Positions 25,494 through 32,048 of a stretch of 32,048 nucleotides of DNA are shown here, in pieces (the first letter of the stretch is position 1; every line of letters begins with the position of its first letter). The DNA is from Muribaculaceae bacterium (lineage in GTDB: Bacteria > Bacteroidota > Bacteroidia > Bacteroidales > Muribaculaceae): positions 1 through 32,048 of the forward strand of contig JAFSYB010000070.1 in NCBI GenBank assembly GCA_017443765.1, read 5' to 3'. Position numbers and translations under genes: made by a program. The notes below the pieces were generated by a model. It made no database searches, was not told the origin of the DNA, and saw nothing but the letters and a program-made list of their open reading frames with translations.

Positions 25494-25781
25494 TCAATTA
25501 TCAAGCGTGGTTTCGTATTCCAACTCGGCAGTCACAAGTTCGGGAACCAAGTTGCGTGGAATGGCACACTCCTTGTCCTTGGCCAGCTGACGCGCCACGA
25601 AAGCAGCCACAAATTCCACATCGTATTGGTCGTCGGTGGCGTCGTCGTCGAGCGAATCGTAGTAGTCGAACATGGTGTCGATGAGCAGGAGCAAGTCATC
25701 GTCGCTGCAATCCTGCGCCCCGCTCACGCGCTGCCTGATAAAGGCTATCGCCTCAAATTCATCATATTCTTTCTCGTTCAT
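25494..25781 (-). CDS. Small acidic hypothetical protein
   Basis: This 95-residue protein is not recognised. It is strongly acidic (many Asp and Glu, including 'LDDDATDDQYDVEF'), with predicted helices and no signal peptide, membrane segment or cysteine pair; its single motif-like feature is 'FVAAFVARQLAKDKE'. It sits in a tight same-strand run, 24 bases after rimM and 18 bases before the OmpA-domain gene, so it is very likely a real co-transcribed gene. A cytoplasmic location is inferred; the function is unknown. Confidence 0.7.
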   Translation of the reverse strand: MNEKEYDEFEAIAFIRQRVSGAQDCSDDDLLLLIDTMFDYYDSLDDDATDDQYDVEFVAAFVARQLAKDKECAIPRNLVPELVTAELEYETTLDN

Positions 25782-25805
25782 TGTTTTGTTCGCAATAAAA
25801 CGGTT

Positions 25806-26336
25806 TCACAAATCAAGCAGTCCGACAGGCAACTGCATCAAAAGTGTTTGGTTATCCTCGTCAATATCTGTGATCAAGTCGTCGACTGCCGGCACGCGCA
25901 CGAGGTTGCCATCGGGTTGCTCGACCACGAAGAGCACATTGTCGGTGGCGTCGTCCACGTCAACAATCACGCCCACCGGCTCGCCGTCGTCGACCACCCG
26001 GAAGCCAATGAAGTAATCGAGCGGGAACTCGTCACATTCATTGTCGTGGGCCAGCGCGTCGAACTCGGTCTTCAGCACATAAATGTCGTGGTTCACCAGC
26101 TTCGCCACTTCGCGCTCGCTGTCGATTCCCTCAAGGGTGAGCAACAGCGATGAAGCCGTTTTGGTGCGGCAACTTGCCACGAAGAACGGCACAAAGATGC
26201 CATCAACGTCCGAGACCAGGCAACCAAAACCCGGCAACAAGTCCGCTGCCACATCGAGTGTGGCGTTGATTTCGCCTTGCACCCCATGGGGCTTGTTGTA
26301 ACGCCCTATTAGCACCAGCTGGTCGCGTGTAATCAT
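25806..26336 (-). CDS. rimM: Ribosome maturation factor RimM
   Basis: RimM binds ribosomal protein S19 and helps maturation of the 30S head and 16S rRNA. The 176-residue protein has the N-terminal RimM barrel ('GRYNKPHGVQGEINATL', 11-27) and a C-terminal PRC-barrel ('DYFIGFRVVDDGEPVGVIVD', 'RVPAVDDLITDIDEDN'). The start ATG overlaps the stop of the DUF4290 gene in ATGA (26333-26336). The A/G-only run just upstream, which encodes the DUF4290 lysine tail, probably serves as its translation start region. Confidence 0.94.
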   Translation of the reverse strand: MITRDQLVLIGRYNKPHGVQGEINATLDVAADLLPGFGCLVSDVDGIFVPFFVASCRTKTASSLLLTLEGIDSEREVAKLVNHDIYVLKTEFDALAHDNECDEFPLDYFIGFRVVDDGEPVGVIVDVDDATDNVLFVVEQPDGNLVRVPAVDDLITDIDEDNQTLLMQLPVGLLDL

Positions 26337-26926
26337 TTCTTCTTCTTTTTCTTGCCGGCGTTTTGGGGCACAGGTGCCAGCTGGAACTCATGTAACACGT
26401 GTGTAGCCGGGTCGAGGCGGATGGCCCCATGCGAGTAGTGCGCCAGGTCGTTGAATATTTTGGCATCCTCCACCACCTCGTTGTTGATTTGGTAGATGGA
26501 TTTCTTCATGTGGTTGGCCAGTAGCATCACCAGTGCGTCGCGCTCCTCGCCCTCGGGGTACTGTGCAGCGCGCTCAATCATGCGCTCGATAATCTTGCCG
26601 TAGTGGCGGAACTTGATGGGCACCAGCTGGTAAGGCACTTTCGCGGGCTTGTCGTCGAGGTTCTCGGGCTTGACCACGGGGAAGGGGTAGTCCACATCGA
26701 GCTTGAAGTCGCTCATGATGGCCAGGTGGTCCCAGAGCTTGTGCTTGTAGTCGGCCTCGCTGCGCAGCTCGGGAAACATATTGTCCATGATGGCGACAAT
26801 CGTGTAGGCGCAGCGGTTGCGTTGCTCGCGGTCGGCGATGCCGAGGCACACGTCAACCATCTGGTGAATGTTGCGCCCATACTCGGGCAGCACCATCTTT
26901 TTCAGTTGTGAGTTGTATATCAGCAT
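26333..26926 (-). CDS. DUF4290 domain protein
   Basis: This 197-residue protein matches the Bacteroidota family DUF4290: 'MLIYNSQLKKMVLPEYGRNI', 'RNRCAYTIVAIMDNMFPELR', 'DYKHKLWDHLAIMSDFKLDV'. It is soluble and mostly helical, with no signal peptide. The C-terminus ends in six lysines. The function is unknown. In Bacteroides-like genomes, as I recall, murA usually lies between this gene and rimM; here the two genes overlap by four bases and murA is absent. It starts five bases after the tsaB stop, so it belongs to the same transcript. Confidence 0.9.
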   Translation of the reverse strand: MLIYNSQLKKMVLPEYGRNIHQMVDVCLGIADREQRNRCAYTIVAIMDNMFPELRSEADYKHKLWDHLAIMSDFKLDVDYPFPVVKPENLDDKPAKVPYQLVPIKFRHYGKIIERMIERAAQYPEGEERDALVMLLANHMKKSIYQINNEVVEDAKIFNDLAHYSHGAIRLDPATHVLHEFQLAPVPQNAGKKKKKK

Positions 26927-26931
26927 TGTGC

Positions 26932-27648
26932 TTATAGAGCTTGGTTGTTTGTTATTGAGGCCGTGAGCACCTTGTTTTTGGGCTTGGTGGCCTGAAAATC
27001 CTTTAGGTAGAATGGCGTGGAGTAAGCCACATCGATGAAATCCTGCTCTCGGAAAGCTTTCTCGGCCAGGGCCATCATGTTGAGCGCCACAGGCTTCACA
27101 TCAGGCAGGAAGCGCGTGCCCGGCCGGTTGATCACGGCCTTGGCTTTTTCGGCACCATTGCCCACGACCACCAGCGGATGCGAGAGCATATCGAGGGCGT
27201 CAGGCTCGAGAATCATGGGCTGTGGCTCAAGCACCGGGTGCAAGGCGGCATCGTAGGCAGCGGTGTAGATTTCCATGCGGCGGGCATCAATCATCGGGAC
27301 AAAGAGCACGTTGTCGTCGTAGAAATCGCCGAACATCGCTGTCACCGCCAGCAGGGGCAGCGTGCCCACGCCAATGAGCGGCACGCCCAGGCCGTAGGCC
27401 AGCCCCTTGGCCTGGCTCAGCCCGATGCGCAGCCCCGTGTAGGAGCCCGGCCCCACGCTCACCGCCACGGCATCGAGGTGCAACTCGCGTGAACGCACAT
27501 AGTGGAGCTCGTCGCGCACAAAAGCACTCAACAGGGTGGAGTGCGTGTGGCCATCATAGTTCTCGTGATGGCCAAGCACCTGCCCATCGGCCGTGAGGGC
27601 CACTGAACACACCTCGGTCGATGTCTCGATATTTAGAATAGTCGCCAT
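26932..27648 (-). CDS. tsaB: tRNA threonylcarbamoyladenosine biosynthesis protein TsaB
   Basis: TsaB is the non-catalytic partner of TsaD in making the t6A modification next to the anticodon of ANN-decoding tRNAs. The 238-residue protein has the ASKHA-type N-terminus 'MATILNIETSTEVCSVAL' and the family motif 'SVGPGSYTGLRIGL' (64-77), with a shortened second lobe typical of TsaB compared with TsaD. It appears to be the first gene of the minus-strand run down to proS. A -7 element lies 18 bases before the ATG. Confidence 0.94.
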   Translation of the reverse strand: MATILNIETSTEVCSVALTADGQVLGHHENYDGHTHSTLLSAFVRDELHYVRSRELHLDAVAVSVGPGSYTGLRIGLSQAKGLAYGLGVPLIGVGTLPLLAVTAMFGDFYDDNVLFVPMIDARRMEIYTAAYDAALHPVLEPQPMILEPDALDMLSHPLVVVGNGAEKAKAVINRPGTRFLPDVKPVALNMMALAEKAFREQDFIDVAYSTPFYLKDFQATKPKNKVLTASITNNQAL

Positions 27649-27665
27649 TCCACTCTTTCAGACTA

Positions 27666-27673
27666 CAAAATTA
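27666..27673 (-). promoter_or_regulatory. -7 element of the tsaB-DUF4290-rimM run
   Basis: On the minus strand TAATTTTG matches TAnnTTTG, 17 bases before the tsaB ATG. No TTG is found at 19-20 bases upstream, so the assignment rests on the -7 element and position. Confidence 0.5.
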
Positions 27674-27749
27674 CAAAAAAGTAAAACGCCACGACACCAC
27701 AATGGGCGTTTTCTTTCGGTTTTGGAATGGAATTATACTTTTTTTTGAA

Positions 27750-27785
27750 TTTTTCGGCCTTCGCACCACCGGGCGTGCCGAAAAA
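27750..27785. promoter_or_regulatory. Inverted repeat between the divergent tsaB and yicC promoters
   Basis: TTTTTCGGC (27750-27758) and GCCGAAAAA (27777-27785) form a perfect 9-bp inverted repeat around 18 bases. It lies six bases upstream of the yicC -7 element, covering its expected -33 zone. It could be an operator or an inert hairpin; no regulator can be named. Confidence 0.35.
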
Positions 27786-27790
27786 AGCAG

Positions 27791-27798
27791 TAAATTTG
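27791..27798 (+). promoter_or_regulatory. -7 element of yicC-gmk-nadD
   Basis: TAAATTTG matches TAnnTTTG, 33 bases before the yicC ATG. A TTG at the usual -33 distance is missing; an inverted repeat occupies that position. Confidence 0.6.
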
Positions 27799-27831
27799 CA
27801 ATATTATTCCATGACCTAAATTTCGTGTGAA

Positions 27832-28710
27832 ATGATATTATCAATGACAGGATTTGGCAAGGCTGTTGTGGAGTTGGCAAGCCACAAATACACCGCCGAG
27901 GTCAAATCGCTCAACAGCAAGCAGCTCGACCTGACGGTTCGAGTGCCACAGCAATATCGCGAGGCCGAAATGGGCTTGCGCAACACCGTGTCGCGTGCGT
28001 TGCTACGCGGCAAGGTGGAGCTGACCATCACCTGCGAGACCGAGGCCGCCCAGGCGGCCGCCAAGCTCAATGTGCCCCTGCTGGGCCAATACAAGCAGCA
28101 GCTCGAGGAGCTGTCGCGCACACTCGGCATCCCGGCCCCCGCCGACTGGTATGGCACCCTGCTGCGGCTGCCCGACGCACTTGTGACCGACAGCGGGTTG
28201 GCCGCCCCCGATGCGGCCGAGAACGCCGCCCTGCTGCAAGCCGTGACCCAGGCACTGGGACACCTGCAAGACTTCCGCCACCAGGAGGGGGCAAGGCTGG
28301 AGCAATTCTTCGAGGAAAAAATCGCGGCCATCCAGCAGCTGCTCGACCAGGTGCCGCAATACGAACAACCCCGCGTCGAGAAAATCAAGGCACGCATCAC
28401 CGAGGCCTTAGCAAAGCTCGAGGGGGTGGAATACGACAACAACCGACTGGAACAGGAACTCATTTATTATATTGAGAAACTCGACATCACCGAGGAGAAA
28501 ATCCGCCTCCAGAACCACCTGACCTATTTCCTCGACACCCTGCACGGCGACATCGGGCAAGGCAAGAAACTGGGATTCATCACCCAGGAGATGGGCCGCG
28601 AAATCAACACCCTGGGGTCGAAAGCCAACGAGGCCGAGCTGCAAAAGCTGGTCGTGCGCATGAAAGACCACCTTGAGCAAATCAAGGAACAGGTGCTGAA
28701 CGTGTTGTGA
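27832..28710 (+). CDS. yicC: YicC family endoribonuclease
   Basis: This 292-residue protein has the N-terminal YicC_N domain ('ILSMTGFGKAVVELASHKYT', 'EVKSLNSKQLDLTVRVP', 'LRNTVSRALLRGKVELTI') and the C-terminal DUF1732 domain ('RLEQELIYYIEKLDITEEKI', then 'KKLGFITQEMGREINTLGSK'). Members in E. coli and Bacillus act as RNases on small RNAs or mRNA. The ATG at 27832 gives the usual N-terminus. It heads the run yicC-gmk-nadD, an order known from other Bacteroidota, with 46 bases to gmk. Confidence 0.93.
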   Translation: MILSMTGFGKAVVELASHKYTAEVKSLNSKQLDLTVRVPQQYREAEMGLRNTVSRALLRGKVELTITCETEAAQAAAKLNVPLLGQYKQQLEELSRTLGIPAPADWYGTLLRLPDALVTDSGLAAPDAAENAALLQAVTQALGHLQDFRHQEGARLEQFFEEKIAAIQQLLDQVPQYEQPRVEKIKARITEALAKLEGVEYDNNRLEQELIYYIEKLDITEEKIRLQNHLTYFLDTLHGDIGQGKKLGFITQEMGREINTLGSKANEAELQKLVVRMKDHLEQIKEQVLNVL

Positions 28711-28721
28711 GAAGAACCAAA

Positions 28722-28748
28722 CCCATTAGCCCCATTGGCCCCATTATC
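28722..28748. repeat. Three tandem copies of a 9-bp unit before gmk
   Basis: CCCATTAGC, CCCATTGGC and CCCATTATC follow each other without spacers at 28722-28730, 28731-28739 and 28740-28748. The array ends eight bases before the gmk ATG, so it lies in the gmk translation start region. A related sequence on the opposite strand is at the mscS stop codon (about 2776-2793). Confidence 0.75.
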
Positions 28749-28756
28749 CACAAATC

Positions 28757-29332
28757 ATGAAACAAACAGGAAAACTCATTATCATCTCGGCTCCTTCGGG
28801 GTCAGGGAAATCAACCATCATTGGCCGCCTCATCGACGACAGCCGGCTGCGGCTGGCATTCTCGGTGTCGGCCACCACGCGCCCCCCGCGCGGCGAGGAG
28901 CAGGACGGCGTGGACTACTACTTCATGACCGAGGAGCAGTTCCGCCAGGAAATTGAGCAAGAGGCGTTTGCCGAATACGAGGAAGTGTATCCGGGTCGCT
29001 TCTACGGCACGCTCAAGCGCGAAATCAGCCGCCTCACCACCGCCGGCCGCAATGTGGTGTTCGACGTTGACGTGAAAGGCGGCATCAACGTCAAGCGCCT
29101 CTACGGCGACCACGCCCTGAGCATCTTTATTCAGCCCCCCAGTGTGGAGGTGCTGCGCGAGCGGCTCGTGAAACGCGGCACCGACTCGCCCGAGGACATC
29201 GACAACCGCGTGAACAAGGCGGAATATGAGATGAGCTTCGCTCCGCAATTCGACCACACGGTGGTGAACGACGTACTTGACGATGCCGTGCACCAGGTGT
29301 GGCAACTGATTAATGACTTTGTGAATGAATAG
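28757..29332 (+). CDS. gmk: Guanylate kinase
   Basis: Gmk phosphorylates GMP to GDP with ATP. The 191-residue protein has the P-loop PSGSGKST (13-20), the GMP-binding 'SVSATTRPPRGEEQDGVDYY', 'YGTLKREI', and 'VVFDVDVKGGINVKR', with the lid region 'RLVKRGTDSPEDIDNRV'. The length is normal. It lies between yicC and nadD; three 9-bp tandem repeats precede its ATG and a strong hairpin follows its stop codon directly. Confidence 0.97.
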   Translation: MKQTGKLIIISAPSGSGKSTIIGRLIDDSRLRLAFSVSATTRPPRGEEQDGVDYYFMTEEQFRQEIEQEAFAEYEEVYPGRFYGTLKREISRLTTAGRNVVFDVDVKGGINVKRLYGDHALSIFIQPPSVEVLRERLVKRGTDSPEDIDNRVNKAEYEMSFAPQFDHTVVNDVLDDAVHQVWQLINDFVNE

Positions 29333-29372
29333 CGTGAACAAGCAATGGTTTCACCCATTTACTTGTTCACGC
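29332..29372 (+). terminator. Hairpin at the gmk stop codon, possible attenuator before nadD
   Basis: GCGTGAACAAG (29332-29342) pairs perfectly with CTTGTTCACGC (29362-29372). An inner stem AATGG/CCATT extends it. The hairpin begins at the last base of the gmk stop and ends 19 bases before the nadD ATG. The 3' side is GTTTAGCGG, with only three T, so it is either a weak terminator or an RNA processing or stability element within the operon. Confidence 0.5.
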
Positions 29373-29391
29373 GTTTAGCGGCATTATTCCT

Positions 29392-29979
29392 ATGCGAAAG
29401 ATTGGCATATTCGGTGGGTCGTTCAACCCCATTCATGTGGGTCACGCCATCATAGCCAGCCATGTGCTTCGGCAGGGGTTGGTCGACCAGCTGTGGCTGA
29501 TGGTTACGCCCGAGAACCCGTTCAAAAGCGGGCAGCGCCTGGCTTCGGAGGATGCCCGCCTGCGCATGACCGAGATGGTCACGCGCCGCATTCCCGGTGC
29601 AGTGACCTCGGCTTTCGAGATGCAACTCCCCCGCCCCAGCTACACCATCGACACGCTGCGCGCTTTGCAAGCCAAGTTCCCCGACGACGAGTTCCACCTG
29701 CTCATCGGCGCCGACAACTGGGCGGCCTGGGAACGCTGGAAAGAGGCCGACGAGATTGTGGCACGCCACCATGTGCTGGTCTATCCCCGCCTGGGCTTCG
29801 AGGTGGTGATTCCTCCCGCGCTCGCCAACCGCGTCGCACTGGTCGACGCACCAATAATCGAAATCTCGTCCACACAAGTGCGCGAGCTGCTGGCCGCAGG
29901 CAAGAGCGCCGCCTTCTATGTGCCCGACGACGTGGAGCAATTTGCCACACGACACAAAATCTACAACAACAATGACTGA
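29392..29979 (+). CDS. nadD: Nicotinate-nucleotide adenylyltransferase
   Basis: NadD joins nicotinate mononucleotide and ATP to form deamido-NAD. The 195-residue protein has the nucleotidyltransferase motif GSFNPIHVGH (9-18) and the second motif ISSTQVR (158-164). Substrate-binding residues lie in 'RPSYTIDTLRALQ' and 'IGADNWAAWERWKEADEI'. The length is normal. The stop overlaps the ATG of the DUF5063 gene by eight bases, while a strong hairpin separates it from gmk. Confidence 0.96.
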   Translation: MRKIGIFGGSFNPIHVGHAIIASHVLRQGLVDQLWLMVTPENPFKSGQRLASEDARLRMTEMVTRRIPGAVTSAFEMQLPRPSYTIDTLRALQAKFPDDEFHLLIGADNWAAWERWKEADEIVARHHVLVYPRLGFEVVIPPALANRVALVDAPIIEISSTQVRELLAAGKSAAFYVPDDVEQFATRHKIYNNND

Positions 29980-30493
29980 CAACAAATTATCGCCCAATCA
30001 ATTGGCATTCATCGCACTGACCAACGAGTATTGCCAAGCCATCGAGTCGGTTGCCGCCCACAACCGCGCATGGCTCGTCGGCACCATGACCCAGCTGCTG
30101 CCACGCATCTACATCACCGCCAGCGACCTGGACATGAACGCGATGACCGAAACCCAGATCACGCCGTCGCTCGACGAAAGCACGTACGAGCAAGTGCGCG
30201 AAACACTGGCCCAGGTGATGGCCGACGAGGACGTGTACCTCGAGGTGTTTCTCGACGACATGAGATACAGCGACACCCCCATCTCGGCCACCGTGTCGGA
30301 AAACCTGGCCGACCTCTACCAAGAGTTCTACAACCTGGTGCACGCCGCGCAATACGCCACCAGTGACGACTTGAGCGACCTGATTGGCCTGTGCCACGAG
30401 GATTTCACCGACTATTGGGGCCAGACCGTGGTGAACGTGCTGCGCGCCTTGCACAATATTAAATATACCACTATCGACAACAACGACTATTAA
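29972..30493 (+). CDS. DUF5063 family protein
   Basis: This 173-residue soluble, acidic, mainly helical protein begins 'MTDNKLSPNQLAFIALTNEY'. It resembles the Bacteroidota family DUF5063 ('RAWLVGTMTQLLPRIYITAS', 'YLEVFLDDMRYSDTPISAT', 'DFTDYWGQTVVNVLRALHNI'). The function is unknown. The ATG at 29972 overlaps the nadD end by eight bases, so it is probably translated with nadD. An in-frame ATG at 29918, within nadD, is less likely. Confidence 0.82.
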   Translation: MTDNKLSPNQLAFIALTNEYCQAIESVAAHNRAWLVGTMTQLLPRIYITASDLDMNAMTETQITPSLDESTYEQVRETLAQVMADEDVYLEVFLDDMRYSDTPISATVSENLADLYQEFYNLVHAAQYATSDDLSDLIGLCHEDFTDYWGQTVVNVLRALHNIKYTTIDNNDY

Positions 30494-30517
30494 TTCCTAA
30501 AAAACAGATAACCAACT

Positions 30518-31822
30518 ATGACACCTACTCACCCATACGTGGAGTCGCTGCTGCGGTTCATGGATGCCAGTCCCTGCAATTTTCTGGCAGTGAAAACGAT
30601 GAAAGAGATACTTGAGGCCGCCGGCTATGTTGAGCGGCGTCTCGACGAGAAAATGACGTGCAAGGCCGGCGAGCGGTTCTACGTCACCAAGAACGACTCG
30701 GCGCTGTTTGCCGTGAAGGTGGGCACCCAGTCCCCGGCCGAGAGTGGCTTCAAGATTGTGGCCGCACACAGCGATTCGCCCGGCTTCCGCATCAAGCCCC
30801 ACGCCGAGATGCTCACCGAGGGCGGCATCGTGAAGCTGAACACCGAGGTGTACGGCGGCCCGATTCTCTACACCTGGTTCGACCGTCCGCTGTCGGTGGC
30901 CGGCCGCGTAATCCTGCGCGGTGCCGACGCCCTGCACCCGGTTACACGGCTCGTCAAGGTGAACCGCCCGCTGCTCACCATCCCGCACCTTGCCATCCAC
31001 TTCAACCGTGCCGTGAACGAGGGCAACCCACTCTCGAAGCAAAAGGACATGCTGCCCATTGTGGCGCAGGTCACCAGCCACCTCGAAGCCAAGAACTTGC
31101 TGCTGAAGCTGGTGGCAGCCGAGCTGAAAGTGGACATGGCCGACATCCTCGATTTCGACCTCATGCTCTACGACACGCAGCACGCCACGCTGTTCGGCCT
31201 CGACAACGAGTTCATCTCCTGCGGCCGCCTCGACGACTTGAGCATGGCCCATGCGGCAGTAACCGCGTTGGCCGAAGCCACCGACGACGAGGCTACCTGC
31301 GTGGCGGCCATCTTCGACAACGAGGAGACCGGCAGCGGCACCAAGCAAGGAGCCGGCTCGCCCGTGCTGGCCAATATGCTGCTGCGCCTTACAGTGGCCG
31401 GCGGCGGACGCTTCGACGATTTCGCACGAGCCATCGCACGCTCGTTTATGGTATCGGCCGACAATGCCCACGCCTTCCACCCCAACTACGCCGAGAAATA
31501 CGACCCCACTAACCACCCCGTGCTGGGCGGCGGACCATGCATCAAAATCAACGCCAACTGCAAGTATATGACCGATGCCCACTCGGCAGCTGTCTTCCGC
31601 TCGCTGTGCGAGGCCGCCGAGATGCCGTTCCAGTATTTCGTCAACCACAGCGACGTGGCCGGCGGCTCCACCCTGGGCAACATCCTCACCGGACAGATTG
31701 ACATCGAGGGCGTGGACGTGGGCAACCCCCTGCTGGCCATGCACTCGGTGCGCGAGACCGCCTCGTGCCGCGACCACGTAGCCATGATCGAGGTGATGAA
31801 GCAGTTCTTCACAAGGCAATAG
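30518..31822 (+). CDS. M18 family (aspartyl-type) aminopeptidase
   Basis: This 434-residue cytoplasmic metallopeptidase has the M18 hallmarks: 'FKIVAAHSDSPGFRIKP' with metal ligand His84 and the following Asp86, 'SCGRLDDLSMAHAAV' with the bridging Asp240, 'FDNEETGSGTKQGAG' with catalytic and metal Glu269/Glu270, and a late histidine in 'FVNHSDVAGGSTLGNI'. It removes N-terminal residues, in this family often acidic ones, from peptides. The gene follows DUF5063 after 24 bases with an A-rich leader (CTAAAAAACAG) typical of Bacteroidota starts. It may be co-transcribed with nadD. Confidence 0.94.
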   Translation: MTPTHPYVESLLRFMDASPCNFLAVKTMKEILEAAGYVERRLDEKMTCKAGERFYVTKNDSALFAVKVGTQSPAESGFKIVAAHSDSPGFRIKPHAEMLTEGGIVKLNTEVYGGPILYTWFDRPLSVAGRVILRGADALHPVTRLVKVNRPLLTIPHLAIHFNRAVNEGNPLSKQKDMLPIVAQVTSHLEAKNLLLKLVAAELKVDMADILDFDLMLYDTQHATLFGLDNEFISCGRLDDLSMAHAAVTALAEATDDEATCVAAIFDNEETGSGTKQGAGSPVLANMLLRLTVAGGGRFDDFARAIARSFMVSADNAHAFHPNYAEKYDPTNHPVLGGGPCIKINANCKYMTDAHSAAVFRSLCEAAEMPFQYFVNHSDVAGGSTLGNILTGQIDIEGVDVGNPLLAMHSVRETASCRDHVAMIEVMKQFFTRQ

Positions 31823-31907
31823 GCCACCAATAATAACGTCAGCCTTTGATTCAAGAGGGTTTAACCACACAAGCGCTTTATTCCATTGTTTTGAACCCAA
31901 CTGAACG

Positions 31908-32048
31908 ATGAACAACGAGAAACGGCAAGCCGAGGCAGCGTCGGGCTTTGCGAGGCGATGGGCCGGGCGGGGCTACGAGAAAGGCGACTCACAAGTGTTC
32001 TGGGTCGAGCTGCTCGGCGAGGTCTTCGGCGTGGCGAATCCCGGCGAC
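31908..32048 (+). CDS. N-terminus of an MmeI/type IIG-like DNA methyltransferase (truncated by the window edge)
   Basis: Only 47 codons are visible from ATG 31908 to the right edge. The pattern 'GFARRWAGRGYEKGDSQVFW' followed by VELLGEVFGV resembles the N-terminal domain of large MmeI-like or class I N6-adenine DNA methyltransferases, in which a W-x-G-x-G-x-E-K-x-x-x-Q-x-F-W core is common. Such proteins are type IIG restriction-modification enzymes or parts of phage-defence systems. The catalytic motifs would lie beyond the window, so the call is family-level only. The gene starts 85 bases after the aminopeptidase. Confidence 0.65.
   Translation, partial: MNNEKRQAEAASGFARRWAGRGYEKGDSQVFWVELLGEVFGVANPGD

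Noticed and set aside
23304..26153. Long plus-strand frames opposite proS, the OmpA-domain gene and rimM
   Set aside because: The minus-strand genes are well recognised and tightly packed; the opposite frames are Val/Gly/His-rich shadows.
30497..31915. A 472-codon minus-strand frame opposite the M18 peptidase
   Set aside because: It is antisense to a peptidase with all metal-ligand motifs and has no domain of its own.

Overview
The window reads as a chromosomal segment from a member of the Bacteroidales, probably a gut Muribaculaceae or Prevotellaceae relative with fairly high GC. The support is the repeated Bacteroidota promoter element TAnnTTTG (often with TTG 19-20 bases upstream), the near absence of Shine-Dalgarno sites, and lineage-typical proteins: DUF4290, DUF5063, a CCDC81-type HU plus SPOR protein, DUF3332, a surface protein with a C-terminal sorting-type tail, and a short archaeal/eukaryotic-type ProRS. 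Nearly all of it is ordinary core genome. I see no CRISPR array, insertion sequence, prophage or integrase.

Layout. 1-1064 is the end of a large secreted protein, closed by a strong terminator. 1372-1449 is a tRNA-Val on the minus strand with its own promoter and terminator. 1624-2784 is an MscS-type channel with an unusual insertion. It converges on a GH13 alpha-amylase-like lipoprotein (2799-4118, minus), which is followed upstream by dnaA (4272-5657, minus), an AT-rich gap, and an MCE/MlaD protein (6016-6912, minus). The MCE gene diverges from aroE-comEC (7128-9931, plus). The minus strand then carries B12-dependent nrdJ (9949-12504) and a recJ-recQ pair (12829-16457).

From 16878 to 22928 the plus strand carries a TPR protein, an HU/SPOR protein, cdsA, purM, an MltF-like lytic transglycosylase and a DUF3332 lipoprotein. 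It converges on a compact minus-strand run that is transcribed tsaB, DUF4290, rimM, a small acidic protein, an OmpA-domain protein and proS (27648 down to 23241). Divergent from tsaB is yicC-gmk-nadD-DUF5063, followed by an M18 aminopeptidase (27832-31822). At the right edge, 31908-32048 is the first 47 codons of what looks like an MmeI-type DNA methyltransferase/restriction enzyme. This is the only hint of accessory or defence content.

The themes are envelope work (MCE lipid transport, MscS, SPOR/HU, CdsA, lytic transglycosylase, OmpA), replication and repair (DnaA, RecJ, RecQ, NrdJ, ComEC) and nucleotide, cofactor and translation housekeeping (PurM, Gmk, NadD, TsaB, RimM, ProS). No clearly new system is complete inside the window. 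The observations most worth a second look concern gene-expression architecture: promoter elements abutting start codons, lysine-rich C-termini that double as A-rich start regions for overlapping genes, several strong intergenic hairpins, and a long leader ahead of recJ.
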